Shown here: positions 41,196 through 50,127 of the stretch, in pieces | How positions within the stretch are numbered: the first letter of the stretch is position 1 | How the letters are laid out: the number at the start of each line of letters is the position of its first letter | Source: an uncultured Alphaproteobacteria bacterium | GTDB taxonomy: Bacteria > Pseudomonadota > Alphaproteobacteria > Caulobacterales > Caulobacteraceae | Length of the DNA stretch: 64,000 nt | Direction: 5' to 3' | NCBI GenBank assembly: GCA_903860975.1 | Contig: CAIOSI010000017.1 | Span: 1 to 64,000, forward strand | The notes under the pieces: generated by a model | Database searches by the model: none | Seen by the model: the letters and a program-made list of their open reading frames with translations, nothing else | Told to the model about the DNA's origin: nothing | Translations under genes and position numbers: made by a program

Positions 41196-42654
41196 TGCTT
41201 ACTCCCTTGATCACGTCTTCAAGGCCTTGTTCGCGGACCTTTCGGTAGAGCGTGGAGCGGCCGATACCTAGTCGACGGGCCACTTCGCTCATGTGGCCGG
41301 CGTAGATCTCGATGGCGAGCTGGATGAGTTCGCGTTCGATTTCCTCCAACGTGCGAAGGTGGCCACGCGCGTCGAGGATGCGAACCGGCACGGAAACCGG
41401 CATTTCGCCGATCATTTGGTCGCCCATGGGCGTCAAGCCAACCGTGGCGGACTTGTTGTCGAGCGCCTGAATTGGCGGCGCCACACCCGAGATCGCCGGA
41501 AAATCATGAGGCTGCAGGTAGGGGGCGTCGGCCAGCACAATGGCGCGATAGACGGCGTTTTCCAGCTGGCGAACGTTGCCCGGCCAATCAAAGGCCGACA
41601 GACAGGCCATGGCCTCTGGTGTCGCGCCCACCACGGACTTGCCTTCCTCAACGTTGAACCGCTTCACGAAACAGTCGACCAATGCCGGTACGTCTTCCTT
41701 GCGATCGCGCAGCGCCGGCGCCTCAATCGAGAAGACGTTCAGGCGGTAATAGAGGTCCTCGCGAAAGCGGCCTTCTTTCACAGCCAGCGACAGGTCGCGA
41801 TTGGTGGCCGAAACGATGCGCACATCGACCTTTATTGGGCGCTTGCCGCCGACCGCGTCGATTTCGCTTTCCTGAAGGGCCCGCAGCAGCTTGACCTGAA
41901 TGTCCAGCGGCAGTTCGCCGACCTCGTCGAGGAAAAGAGTGCCTCCGTTGGCCTCCTGGAACTTGCCCAGGTGCTTATCGGTGGCCCCGGTAAAGCTGCC
42001 CTTCTCGTGGCCGAACAGGATCGACTCGACGAGATTCTCAGGGATCGCACCGCAATTCACCGCCACAAATGCCTTGCCTGCACGCTCGGACGAGCCGTGT
42101 ACGGCGCGGGCGATGACTTCCTTACCAACGCCGCTCTCGCCGGTGATCAGGATCGGGATCGATGACTTCGATGCCCGCTCGCCCAGCCGCTTGACCATCG
42201 TCATGGCGGGTGATGCGCCGATGAGGTCGCTAAAACTGCTGAGGTTGGCGGTGTGCTTTTTAAGTCGGTCGACCTCGCCTTTAAGCGCGCCCATCGAAAG
42301 CGCATTGCGGATCGAGACGATAATGCGTTCTGGGGCAGCGGGTTTGACAAAGAAATCCATCGCGCCGGCCTGCATAGCTTGGACGATGGTGTCGACGCCG
42401 CCGGTCGCGGTGACCACGATCACCGGCTGGGCGAAGCTGCGGGCCCGCAGCTCAACCAGTGTGTCCTGTCCGGTCATGCCGGGCATCACGAGGTCGAGCA
42501 AAATCACATCGATCATGGTGCCTGACGACAGGCGCTCAATCGCCTGATCGCCATTCTCAGCGTGAACGACGCCGAAGCCCTCGCGCTCGAGGACCGCCTG
42601 GATCAGCCGACGCTGTGTTGGGTCGTCATCGACGACGAGAACCGTTTTAGCCAT
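41158..42654 (-). CDS. Sigma-54-dependent response regulator (TacA-like)
   Basis: A 498-aa NtrC-family regulator. The receiver domain (KTVLVVDDDPTQRRL, phospho-acceptor Asp54 in ILLDLVMPG) is followed by an AAA+ domain with Walker A GESGVGKE near 175, the sigma-54 contact loop GSFTGAT and FLDEVGELPLD. The C-terminal Fis-type helix-turn-helix reads MSEVARRLGIGRSTLYRKV. Overall it resembles Caulobacter TacA, which acts in a phosphorelay controlling stalk and polar genes; I hold that name at moderate confidence. ATG 42654 is the family start. No cognate kinase is adjacent, as expected for a phosphorelay output. Confidence 0.9.
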   Translation of the reverse strand: MAKTVLVVDDDPTQRRLIQAVLEREGFGVVHAENGDQAIERLSSGTMIDVILLDLVMPGMTGQDTLVELRARSFAQPVIVVTATGGVDTIVQAMQAGAMDFFVKPAAPERIIVSIRNALSMGALKGEVDRLKKHTANLSSFSDLIGASPAMTMVKRLGERASKSSIPILITGESGVGKEVIARAVHGSSERAGKAFVAVNCGAIPENLVESILFGHEKGSFTGATDKHLGKFQEANGGTLFLDEVGELPLDIQVKLLRALQESEIDAVGGKRPIKVDVRIVSATNRDLSLAVKEGRFREDLYYRLNVFSIEAPALRDRKEDVPALVDCFVKRFNVEEGKSVVGATPEAMACLSAFDWPGNVRQLENAVYRAIVLADAPYLQPHDFPAISGVAPPIQALDNKSATVGLTPMGDQMIGEMPVSVPVRILDARGHLRTLEEIERELIQLAIEIYAGHMSEVARRLGIGRSTLYRKVREQGLEDVIKGVSNETADEADTQVA

Positions 42655-42851
42655 ATGAAGACACCCACCATAACTGGCCATCCGCCTCATGGACGAAGGC
42701 TCCTGTTGTCAGGAATTGATACAGGGCAGGCGTAAAGGACGCGTTTCGGAGACCTGAGTCAGGGGTTAACGCCGTGGGCTCGCATCGTGGGATGGGAGAG
42801 CCGAAATTCCCCTGAAACTTATCTGTCATCAAGGCCCGCTATGGCCAACGG

Positions 42852-44669
42852 ATGCAAATCTCGAAACGCGCTGCAGCAGCGGTCCTGCTGGCCCATGCCC
42901 TGGTGCTTTGGACCCCAGCTCAAGCCGAACCTCGCAATGTGATCATCTTCGTCGCAGACGGTTTGCGCTCACACAGCGTAACGGCGCAGACCGCGCCAGC
43001 CCTGGCTGAGGTTCGCGCGAAGGGCGTCGATTTCGCGAACAGTCACGCCCTCTATCCAACGGTCACGACGACCAATGGATCGGCTTTGGCGACAGGCCAT
43101 CTCATCGGCGACACCGGCAACTTCGGCAACACGATCTACGTCGGTCCCCAACCGTTTCCCGCGCCAAGTAACGCCTTAGTGGGCGACTTCGAAGACGATG
43201 CCATGCTGGGATTGATGAACCAGCATTTCGCCGGCAACTATCTGGGCGAGATGAGCCTGCTGCAGGCGGCGCGCGCGAAGGGTTACATGACGGCCGCGTT
43301 GGGCAAGGAGGGCCCTGTGGGTGTGCAGGATATCACCGCCCGTGACGGCACCGGCACGATTATCCTCGATAGCGCCTATGGCGATAGCAAAGGCATTATC
43401 CTGGCCCCCGAGATCGCCGCTGCGATCAAGGCTGCTGGTCTTGCGCCGGCCCCGCCGCCTAGAGGCGCGGAATTCAACGGCGGCGACTTCAAGACGCCCG
43501 GAACCTTGAAGGCCAATGTCGCTCAGCAGGACTGGTTCGTCGGTGTCGCCACCAAGGTGTTGCTTCCGAGGTTCAAGACCGAGGGAAAACCTTTTGTCTT
43601 GGTCTTCTGGTCCCTCGATCCAGACGGGACCCAGCATGGCAACGGCGATAGCCTGAACAGCCTGATCCCAGGGGTAAATGGCCCCACGTCGCGCGCGGCG
43701 ATCCGCAACGCGTCCAACGACCTGCAGGCGCTGCGTGAGGCGTTGAAGTCGCAGGGGCTAGAGGGCCAGACCGATATCATTGTCACTGCCGACCACGGCT
43801 TTGCGACCAAGTCGCTGGAGAGTCCTGGGAGTTACGCTGCATCGCTGACCTATCCGGATGTGAAGGCGGGCTTCCTCCCGCGCGGCTTCCTGGCCATCGA
43901 CATGGCCAAGGCTTTGGGCGTGCCGCTCTTCACGGTCCGGGGGGATAGCGTCCATCCGACGCAAGGGGAATCCCCAAAGGGCGGTGCGCTCCTAGGCCTT
44001 GATCCGGCGCGCCCTGACATCGTCGTCGTGCCTAATGGTGGAACGAGCTTGCTCTATCTTCCGCAGGCCAATGCTAAAGCGCTGGCGCCTCGCGTGGTCG
44101 ACCATCTCACCCGCCAGAACTATGTGGCGGCGATCTTCGTCAACGATGCGCTTGGAGATATTCCGGGAGCCTTGCCGATGAGCAAGATCAACCTGATCGG
44201 CTCTTCGCGTACGCCTCAGCCGTCGATCGTGGTCTCATTCCGCAGCTTCTCCACGGGCTGCGCTGATCCCGAGATGTGCGGTGTCGAGATCGCCGACAGC
44301 GGACAGCAGCAAGGACAGGGGACTCACGGCACTCTGGGGCGCCAGGACACGCACAATTTCATGGCCGCTATCGGCCCAGACTTTAAGGCCGGTTTCGTCG
44401 ATCCCGCGCCGGTCAGTAACGCCGATTGGGCGAACACGGTGGCGCAAATCCTGGGCCTCAAGCTATCGACCAACGGTCACGCGATCGGCCGGGTGATGAC
44501 CGAGGCGCTCGTGACGGGCGGACCGCCGCCCGCCGTGCGTCCATTCACGCTTCGCTCCAAGCCCGGCGCCAACGGCTTTGTAACGGTGCTCAACGCCCAA
44601 GACGCGGGCGGGGAGACTTACCTCGACGCCGCCGGCATGCCCGGTCGCACGATAGGGCTCAAGCCTTAG
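42852..44669 (+). CDS. Exported alkaline phosphatase-family enzyme
   Basis: A 605-aa exported member of the type I phosphodiesterase/nucleotide pyrophosphatase branch of the alkaline phosphatase superfamily. A signal peptide is followed by IIFVADGLRSHSVT (metal Asp36), the nucleophile Thr in YPTVTTTNGSALATGH (Thr72-74), WSLDPDGTQHG, VTADHGF and a late His in GTHGTLGRQDTHNFMA. It probably hydrolyses phosphoesters in the periplasm. ATG 42852 has a weak ribosome site. The nearest upstream gene is the divergent response regulator. Confidence 0.87.
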   Translation: MQISKRAAAAVLLAHALVLWTPAQAEPRNVIIFVADGLRSHSVTAQTAPALAEVRAKGVDFANSHALYPTVTTTNGSALATGHLIGDTGNFGNTIYVGPQPFPAPSNALVGDFEDDAMLGLMNQHFAGNYLGEMSLLQAARAKGYMTAALGKEGPVGVQDITARDGTGTIILDSAYGDSKGIILAPEIAAAIKAAGLAPAPPPRGAEFNGGDFKTPGTLKANVAQQDWFVGVATKVLLPRFKTEGKPFVLVFWSLDPDGTQHGNGDSLNSLIPGVNGPTSRAAIRNASNDLQALREALKSQGLEGQTDIIVTADHGFATKSLESPGSYAASLTYPDVKAGFLPRGFLAIDMAKALGVPLFTVRGDSVHPTQGESPKGGALLGLDPARPDIVVVPNGGTSLLYLPQANAKALAPRVVDHLTRQNYVAAIFVNDALGDIPGALPMSKINLIGSSRTPQPSIVVSFRSFSTGCADPEMCGVEIADSGQQQGQGTHGTLGRQDTHNFMAAIGPDFKAGFVDPAPVSNADWANTVAQILGLKLSTNGHAIGRVMTEALVTGGPPPAVRPFTLRSKPGANGFVTVLNAQDAGGETYLDAAGMPGRTIGLKP

Positions 44670-44791
44670 GCCCTGGATCGCCGCCACCAGTGGCTGGGTT
44701 TGGCCTGATCGATCGCTTTCGTTGGCGCGCGAGGCTGGGGCTCGGTGTGAAAGCTTCCGTCGCAGCGCGCGGTCGACCAGCTGAGCTTCTT

Positions 44792-45064
44792 CTATCGCGC
44801 TAAAGTCGTCGCGGTCGGCTGCTGGTTGTCGCATGGCAGCGTGGCGAGGCCGGCAAGGATGCTAGGGGGCATTGTCCAGGTCTTCGACCAAGCCTTCAGT
44901 CGCGCCACCTCACTGGGAACTCGCGTTCGGTGTTTTGCATAATAGGCGAGGAGCGCGGCGAGCTCGCCGCCAAACAGACAATCCAGCAGGCCCTGGCGCT
45001 CGCCCTGGACGCAATCTGTGCGACTTAACAGGGCGCGATACCAGGTTCGGCGCAGGCCGCGAAC
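44792..45064 (-). CDS. Open frame directly behind selD, in the same frame
   Basis: After the selD TGA (45065-45067) the same frame stays open for 90 codons to a TAG at 44792. The translation looks like genuine protein (WYRALLSRTDCVQGERQG, CLFGGELAALLAYYAKHR, VARLKAWSKTWTMPPSI, LAGLATLPCDN) with GC-rich third positions. No ATG, GTG or TTG lies near its start; CTG 45055 is possible. It may be a separate small gene with a rare start, a gene with a lesion at its 5-prime end, or an extension of selD beyond UGA. Function unknown. The rest of the gap to 44670 is empty. Confidence 0.4.
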   Translation of the reverse strand, partial: VRGLRRTWYRALLSRTDCVQGERQGLLDCLFGGELAALLAYYAKHRTRVPSEVARLKAWSKTWTMPPSILAGLATLPCDNQQPTATTLAR

Positions 45065-46132
45065 TCAACTGCGAACCCGCACCTGCGGCGGACCATCGAT
45101 CAGGTGACCTATGGCCGCAGCGGATATGAACCCGTGCCGGCGGGCCAAGGCCAGGACCTCATCTGAGTGGGCCTCAGCGACGGCGATCAGCAGGCCGCCG
45201 CTTGTCTGGGGGTCGGTCAGGAGATCGCGCCGCCAGTCTTCAAGGCCTGTCGGTAAGCGCACAGCCGGGCCATAGCTTGCCCAGTTGCGGGTCGATGCGC
45301 CCGTACGGATTCCGCGTTTCGCCAGGGCCTCTACCGTGGCCAATAGCGGCGGCGCCATGGTGATTTCCGCGGAAAGGCCGGCGCCTCGACACATTTCCAG
45401 CGTATGGCCCAGCAGACCAAAGCCGGTGACGTCGGTCACGGCGTGGATGCCTGGCAGATCGCCGAGCTCGCGCCCGACGCTGTTGAGCTGTGTGGTGGAG
45501 GCGATCAAGGCGGCGTAACCCTCAGCTGTGATGATTTCCTGCTTGAAGGCCGCGCTCAACACGCCGACGCCGAGGGGCTTGGTGAGAATCAGGACGTCGC
45601 CCGCCTGGGCTTTGCTGTTCGTCAAAACCTTGTCAGGGTGGATGAGACCCAGAGCAACCAGCCCATAGATCGGCTCGATGCTGTCGATGGAATGGCCGCC
45701 AGCGACCGGAATTCCAGCCGCTGCGCAGACCGAGGCGCCGCCTTCCAAGATCCGGCGGATTATTTCGGGCGAAAGGCGCTCGATCGGCATTCCGACAATG
45801 GCCAGCGCGAGGATGGGGGTCGCACCCATGGCGTAGACGTCTGACAATGCGTTGGTCGCAGCGATCCGGCCGAACTCGAAGGGATCATCGACAACCGGCA
45901 TGAAGAAGTCGGTGGTCGCCACCAGCGCCTGGGTCTCGTTCAGCCTCCAGACTGCGGCGTCATCGGAGGTATCCGTTCCGACCATCAGATCGGAGAACGC
46001 GGCGGTCGCGGGCATTCCCTTTAGGATCGATTGCAGGACGGCGGGCGCGAGCTTGCAGCCGCAGCCTCCGCCGTGGGCGAGCGATGTCAAACGAATCGTC
46101 TGGGGGATGGCTTCGGGCGAAATCACTGTCAT
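45065..46132 (-). CDS. selD: Selenide, water dikinase
   Basis: A 355-aa selenophosphate synthetase. The catalytic N-terminal motif is HGGGCGCKLAP with cysteine, not selenocysteine, at the active position, followed by DDAAVWRLNETQALVATTDFF and ATNALSDVYAMGATP. The C-terminal ATP-binding half ends in TDPQTSGGLLIAVA. It makes selenophosphate for the divergent selU. ATG 46132 is the family start; the longer frame to 46192 crosses the selU start. No selA, selB or selC is in the window. Confidence 0.96.
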   Translation of the reverse strand: MTVISPEAIPQTIRLTSLAHGGGCGCKLAPAVLQSILKGMPATAAFSDLMVGTDTSDDAAVWRLNETQALVATTDFFMPVVDDPFEFGRIAATNALSDVYAMGATPILALAIVGMPIERLSPEIIRRILEGGASVCAAAGIPVAGGHSIDSIEPIYGLVALGLIHPDKVLTNSKAQAGDVLILTKPLGVGVLSAAFKQEIITAEGYAALIASTTQLNSVGRELGDLPGIHAVTDVTGFGLLGHTLEMCRGAGLSAEITMAPPLLATVEALAKRGIRTGASTRNWASYGPAVRLPTGLEDWRRDLLTDPQTSGGLLIAVAEAHSDEVLALARRHGFISAAAIGHLIDGPPQVRVRS

Positions 46133-46181
46133 AGGCTCAAGTATAGGGCGGCTCGGCCGCCAAGCCGAAGGTCGTTTTCGT

Positions 46182-47252
46182 TTGTCCGGCATCGAGATTC
46201 TTGAAATCGCTCACCCCGCCCGACTGTTGGCGTTCGACGCCATCATCGATGTGCGAAGCCCTGGTGAGTTCGCTCAGGACCATTTGCCGGGCGCAATCAA
46301 CTTGCCGGTGCTTTCGGATTCCGAGCGCGCCGAGGTCGGAACGACCTATGTCCAGGATAGTCGGTTCAAGGCTCGGCTTATGGGCGCCGCCTATGTCTCG
46401 CGAAACGTGGCCCGCCACCTGGAGACTGTCTTGTTGGAAAAGCCGGGTGGGTTCCGGCCGCTGATCTACTGCTGGCGGGGTGGAATGCGCTCGAATGCGA
46501 TGGCGACGATCCTGTCGCAGGTCGGGTGGAGGACGACCTTGCTGGCTGGCGGCTATTTGACCTGGCGGCGCCATGTGACAGCCAGGCTCTACGATTCTGA
46601 GCTTCCGTTACGGCTCATGCTGATCGATGGCTACACGGGCTCGGGAAAGACCGATGTGCTTCAACGCCTGGCTGACCGGGGTGTGCAGACGATCGACCTG
46701 GAAGGTCTTGCTGTCCATCGTGGCTCTCTTTTCGGGGGTTTGGCCGACAAACCCCAACCCAGCCAAAAAATGTTCGAGTCACGGCTGCTCAGTATCTTGG
46801 ACGGCCTTGACCCTTCTCGACCCGTGGTCGTCGAAGCTGAGTCCAGCAAGGTCGGCGAACGAATGGTCCCACCGGCGCTCTGGCGGCTCATGACGATCGC
46901 ACCGCGTATCGAACTCCTGGCTTCCCCTGAGCTCCGAGCTCGCTACCTCGTGACAGCCTATCGCGATATCGTCGAAAATCGCCCGGCATTGGACGAGGCC
47001 CTCAGGCGGCTGCCGACCCCGCCCGGTCGCAAACGACTGGAGGCTTGGGGCCAGCTTGCAGACGCTGGCGCTTTCGAAGAGCTGGCGCTGGCGCTGATGG
47101 AGTTGCATTACGATCCGGCCTATCGCCGTTCCAGCCGCACGGACGGCCGGCCGAGCTTGGGCTTGGTCAAGCTGTCCGGGCTCGAATCCAATGATCTTGA
47201 CGCGGCGGCTGACGAGATTGTTCGGCGTATCGAGGCGATGAGCTGCGCCTGA
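46182..47252 (+). CDS. selU: tRNA 2-selenouridine synthase
   Basis: A 356-aa SelU (MnmH) that converts 2-thiouridine to 2-selenouridine at the wobble position of tRNAs. The N-terminal rhodanese domain starts EILEIAHPARLLAFDAIIDVRSP and carries the essential cysteine in YCWRGGMRSNA, which falls at residue 97 with the TTG 46182 start, as in E. coli SelU. A P-loop GYTGSGKT near residue 150 begins the second domain. The frame is open far upstream across selD, but only TTG 46182 suits the family. Divergent from selD with 49 bp between. Confidence 0.93.
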   Translation: MSGIEILEIAHPARLLAFDAIIDVRSPGEFAQDHLPGAINLPVLSDSERAEVGTTYVQDSRFKARLMGAAYVSRNVARHLETVLLEKPGGFRPLIYCWRGGMRSNAMATILSQVGWRTTLLAGGYLTWRRHVTARLYDSELPLRLMLIDGYTGSGKTDVLQRLADRGVQTIDLEGLAVHRGSLFGGLADKPQPSQKMFESRLLSILDGLDPSRPVVVEAESSKVGERMVPPALWRLMTIAPRIELLASPELRARYLVTAYRDIVENRPALDEALRRLPTPPGRKRLEAWGQLADAGAFEELALALMELHYDPAYRRSSRTDGRPSLGLVKLSGLESNDLDAAADEIVRRIEAMSCA

Positions 47253-47358
47253 AAGATTGCCCAGGGCTTTTGCTGGGCGTGCTAGACTGAGATTCAACCA
47301 GCGACGCGCGAAGCAGGCTTACGCGCTCGCGTCGGCCGGCCCGCATCGGAGAACGGCT

Positions 47359-47481
47359 ATGAAAACCTATCAAGGCACGATGACACCGGCACGGCGCGAA
47401 CTGAGCGATCCGCGCTCCTCTGGCAAGCCTGTCCCCACTCCGCGGGCGGCTCTGCTCAACGATCGCCGCAGCACCCGCTAA
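47359..47481 (+). CDS. 40-aa small protein, unknown
   Basis: ATG 47359 behind a GGAGAA site opens a 40-codon frame beginning MKTYQGTMTPARRELSD and ending LLNDRRSTR. It is basic and Pro/Ser-rich, probably disordered. It stands 24 bp before another small gene with a strong ribosome site, so the two may be one transcript. I do not recognise it; support is the ribosome site, the codon use and the pairing. Confidence 0.5.
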   Translation: MKTYQGTMTPARRELSDPRSSGKPVPTPRAALLNDRRSTR

Positions 47482-47505
47482 TCTCAACCGCCGAAAGGAG
47501 CCGTC

Positions 47506-47610
47506 ATGGCCAAGGGTCAAAAGAAGTCCAACAAAGAAGCTCGTAAACCCAAGCAGCCGAAGGCGAAGCCTCCAGAGCAGATCTCGCTCAGCACAAACCA
47601 GAAGCGCTAA
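47506..47610 (+). CDS. 34-aa Lys-rich small protein
   Basis: ATG 47506 follows a near-perfect AAAGGAG site at ideal spacing. The 34-aa product starts MAKGQKKSNKEARKPKQ and ends LSTNQKR: strongly basic and likely disordered. Very similar short MAKGQ..SNKE..KPK proteins occur, by my recollection, in many alphaproteobacteria and are usually left as hypothetical. A role in RNA or ribosome binding is only a guess from charge. Confidence 0.65.
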   Translation: MAKGQKKSNKEARKPKQPKAKPPEQISLSTNQKR

Positions 47611-48018
47611 CGTTCGGCCCTATGTAAAGCCGATCGCCCGTGGCGCGCTGTTGGGCGTCGCGGGCAGCTTGCGCTTGAGCAAAGCCTCGTGCGCCGCAGA
47701 AGGGGTCAGCGCACGTCGCGTGCTTGGGGCACGCCAAGGCGACCAAGGGCCGGAGCCGGCTCTATTTCTGTCTGTGGGTGTCGCCCTGAAGACCTATGTG
47801 GCGGGCTGGCCTCAGGGCAATGAGCCGGTGAAGTTAGCGAATAGAGACCACCTCCCCTGCCTGGGGCGAGAGCTGACCGCCTGGCGGGTGCAGCAAAGAC
47901 CCGCGATTTGGGTTGCTTCGACCAAGCCAGTTGACGTTGCGGAGTGCTTGCAGGGGCGCTAACTCCGCGCATAGTACAGCCAAGGCCGCGTTCGAAGGCC
48001 AATCGGGAGAGAGCGACC
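47611..48018. other. Intergenic region before the PQQ dehydrogenase
   Basis: About 400 bp with no gene I can support. A plus-strand frame from TTG 47651 to 47962 (103 codons; the second half, VALKTYVAGWPQGNEPVKLA onward, has GC-rich third positions) may be a real or decayed small gene but lacks a ribosome site and a recognisable family. The remainder presumably carries the promoter of the dehydrogenase. Confidence 0.3.
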
Positions 48019-50127
48019 ATGAGGATCATCAGGCTTGGCTTGGCGCTGGCCATGGCCATCACGCTAGCGGCTTGCCAGAAGGGCCCTGCTGCGACGGTCG
48101 ATGGGACGCGTATCGCCACCGCTGATTCCAGCAACGAATGGCTATCCTATGGTAAAGGCTACTCAGAGCAGCGCTTCTCGCCGCTGGATAAGGTCAATGC
48201 CACCAATGTGAGCCAGCTAGGCTTGGCGTGGTATGCCCAGTTCGACACCGACCGCGGGCAGGAAGCCACCCCACTGATGGTCGATGGTGTGCTCTACACA
48301 ACGACCGCCTGGTCCAAGGTCTATGCGTTCGACGCAGCGACCGGGAAACTGAAGTGGTCTTATGACCCAAAGGTCGACGGCAATAAGGGCTTTGATGCCT
48401 GCTGCGATGTCGTGAACCGCGGCGTCGCAATCTGGAAGGGCAAGGTCTACGTCGGAACCTTGGACGGGCGCCTCGTGGCCCTGGATGCTGGCACCGGTGC
48501 GGTCGCCTGGTCCGTGCAGACGACAGATCCGAAGAAGCCCTTCACCATTACCGGCGCGCCGCGCGTCGTGAAGGACAAGGTGCTTATCGGCAACTCGGGC
48601 GCAGAATACGGCGTGCGCGGCTACATTTCAGCTTACGACGCGGCGACAGGAAAGCTGGTCTGGCGGTTCTATACGATCCCCAACCCAACTGGCGCTGCGG
48701 ACGGCGCGGCCTCCGACAAAGTCATGAAGGAAAAGGGCCAGGCGACCTGGCCAGAAGGCGCTTGGAAACTGGTGGGTGGCGGCGGGACGGTCTGGGACGC
48801 CATCGTCTACGACCCGAGCCTCGACATGATCTACTTCGGTGTCGACAACGGAACGCCATGGAACCAGAAGGAACGCTCCGGCGGTAAGGGGGACAATCTC
48901 TTCGTCTCGTCCATCGTGGCGGTGAAGGCCGACACTGGCGAATATGTTTGGCACTACCAAGTGAACCCGGGAGAGAGCTGGGACTATTCGGCCGTGCAGC
49001 CGATGATCTTGGCCGATCTGACGATCGCTGGGGTGCCGCACAAGGTGCTGATGCAGGCGCCGAAGAACGGCTTCTTCTACGTGGTTGACCGCACAAACGG
49101 AAAGCTGCTCTCGGCCAAGAATTTCGTTCCCGTGACCTGGGCGAGCGGCATTGACATGACGACCGGCCGTCCGATCGAGAACCCAGCGGCGCGGTACGGC
49201 AAAGACGTCGACCTGCAAATGCCGGCCCCGCTGGGCGCCCACAATTGGCACCCCATGGCCTTTAGTCCGAAGACGGGCTTGGTCTACATCCCCGCCCAAC
49301 AGATGCCGTTCGCCTTCCAGGGCGAGGATGGCTTCAAATATAAGCCCGGCGCCTGGAACCTCGGGGTGAACCTGCTAGCCAACGCCACCCCCCTGAGCCC
49401 GGCGCAGACCGCGGCCATGGCGGCGATGATCAAAGGCAGCCTCATTGCGTGGGATCCCGTGGCGCAGAAGGCGGTCTGGACCGTACAGCGTCCCTATTTC
49501 TGGAATGCGGGTGTCTTGGCGACGGGCGGTAACCTGGTTTTCCAGGGTGCAGCTGAGGGGCAGGTCTATGCCTATGATGCAACCAACGGAAAGCAAGTTT
49601 GGTCCTACCCCACGGGCAATGGCGTGATCGCTCCCCCAATGACCTATGAACTGGGTGGGGAGCAATACGTGGCCCTGATGGTGGGCTCCGGTGGCGGCGG
49701 ACAGGTATCTGCGCCTGCGTATCTGCCAAAGCGCCCGCGTCTGCCTGGTCGCCTGCTTGTCTTTAAGATCGGCGGAACCGCCAAAGCCCCTGACTTCGTC
49801 CTACCGGCTCAGCCTGACATCGACTTGTCCAAGGTCACCACCAACGGGGATCCGAAGCACGGCTATGTCGTCTTCAACAACAATTGTCAGGTTTGCCACG
49901 GGGCAAACGCGACAGGATCCTGGCTCCCTGACTTGAAGCGCTCGCCGCTGATCACTACGGCCCAGGACTTCAACTCGGTGGTGATCCAAGGCGTCAAAGC
50001 CCACAACGGCATGATCAGCTTCTCACGGTTCCTCAAGGCGCAAGACGTCGAAGACGTCCGAGCTTTCCTGGTCGGACAAGGCAAGGGCGATCCCTTGCCG
50101 GTGCTGACGACGGTGGCGCAAAAATAG
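48019..50127 (+). CDS. PQQ-dependent alcohol dehydrogenase with cytochrome c domain
   Basis: A 702-aa quinohemoprotein of the methanol/ethanol dehydrogenase family, type II alcohol dehydrogenase. The signal ends in a lipobox-like LAACQ. The eight-bladed propeller domain has the adjacent-cysteine disulphide Cys128-Cys129 (DACCDVV) and the active-site Asp in ESWDYSAVQPMILADL. A C-terminal cytochrome c domain has heme motif CQVCH (623-627) and a distal Met in HNGMISF. It would oxidise primary alcohols or aldehydes in the periplasm and pass electrons to the respiratory chain. ATG 48019 follows GGGAGAGA. No pqq biosynthesis genes are present here. Confidence 0.93.
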   Translation: MRIIRLGLALAMAITLAACQKGPAATVDGTRIATADSSNEWLSYGKGYSEQRFSPLDKVNATNVSQLGLAWYAQFDTDRGQEATPLMVDGVLYTTTAWSKVYAFDAATGKLKWSYDPKVDGNKGFDACCDVVNRGVAIWKGKVYVGTLDGRLVALDAGTGAVAWSVQTTDPKKPFTITGAPRVVKDKVLIGNSGAEYGVRGYISAYDAATGKLVWRFYTIPNPTGAADGAASDKVMKEKGQATWPEGAWKLVGGGGTVWDAIVYDPSLDMIYFGVDNGTPWNQKERSGGKGDNLFVSSIVAVKADTGEYVWHYQVNPGESWDYSAVQPMILADLTIAGVPHKVLMQAPKNGFFYVVDRTNGKLLSAKNFVPVTWASGIDMTTGRPIENPAARYGKDVDLQMPAPLGAHNWHPMAFSPKTGLVYIPAQQMPFAFQGEDGFKYKPGAWNLGVNLLANATPLSPAQTAAMAAMIKGSLIAWDPVAQKAVWTVQRPYFWNAGVLATGGNLVFQGAAEGQVYAYDATNGKQVWSYPTGNGVIAPPMTYELGGEQYVALMVGSGGGGQVSAPAYLPKRPRLPGRLLVFKIGGTAKAPDFVLPAQPDIDLSKVTTNGDPKHGYVVFNNNCQVCHGANATGSWLPDLKRSPLITTAQDFNSVVIQGVKAHNGMISFSRFLKAQDVEDVRAFLVGQGKGDPLPVLTTVAQK

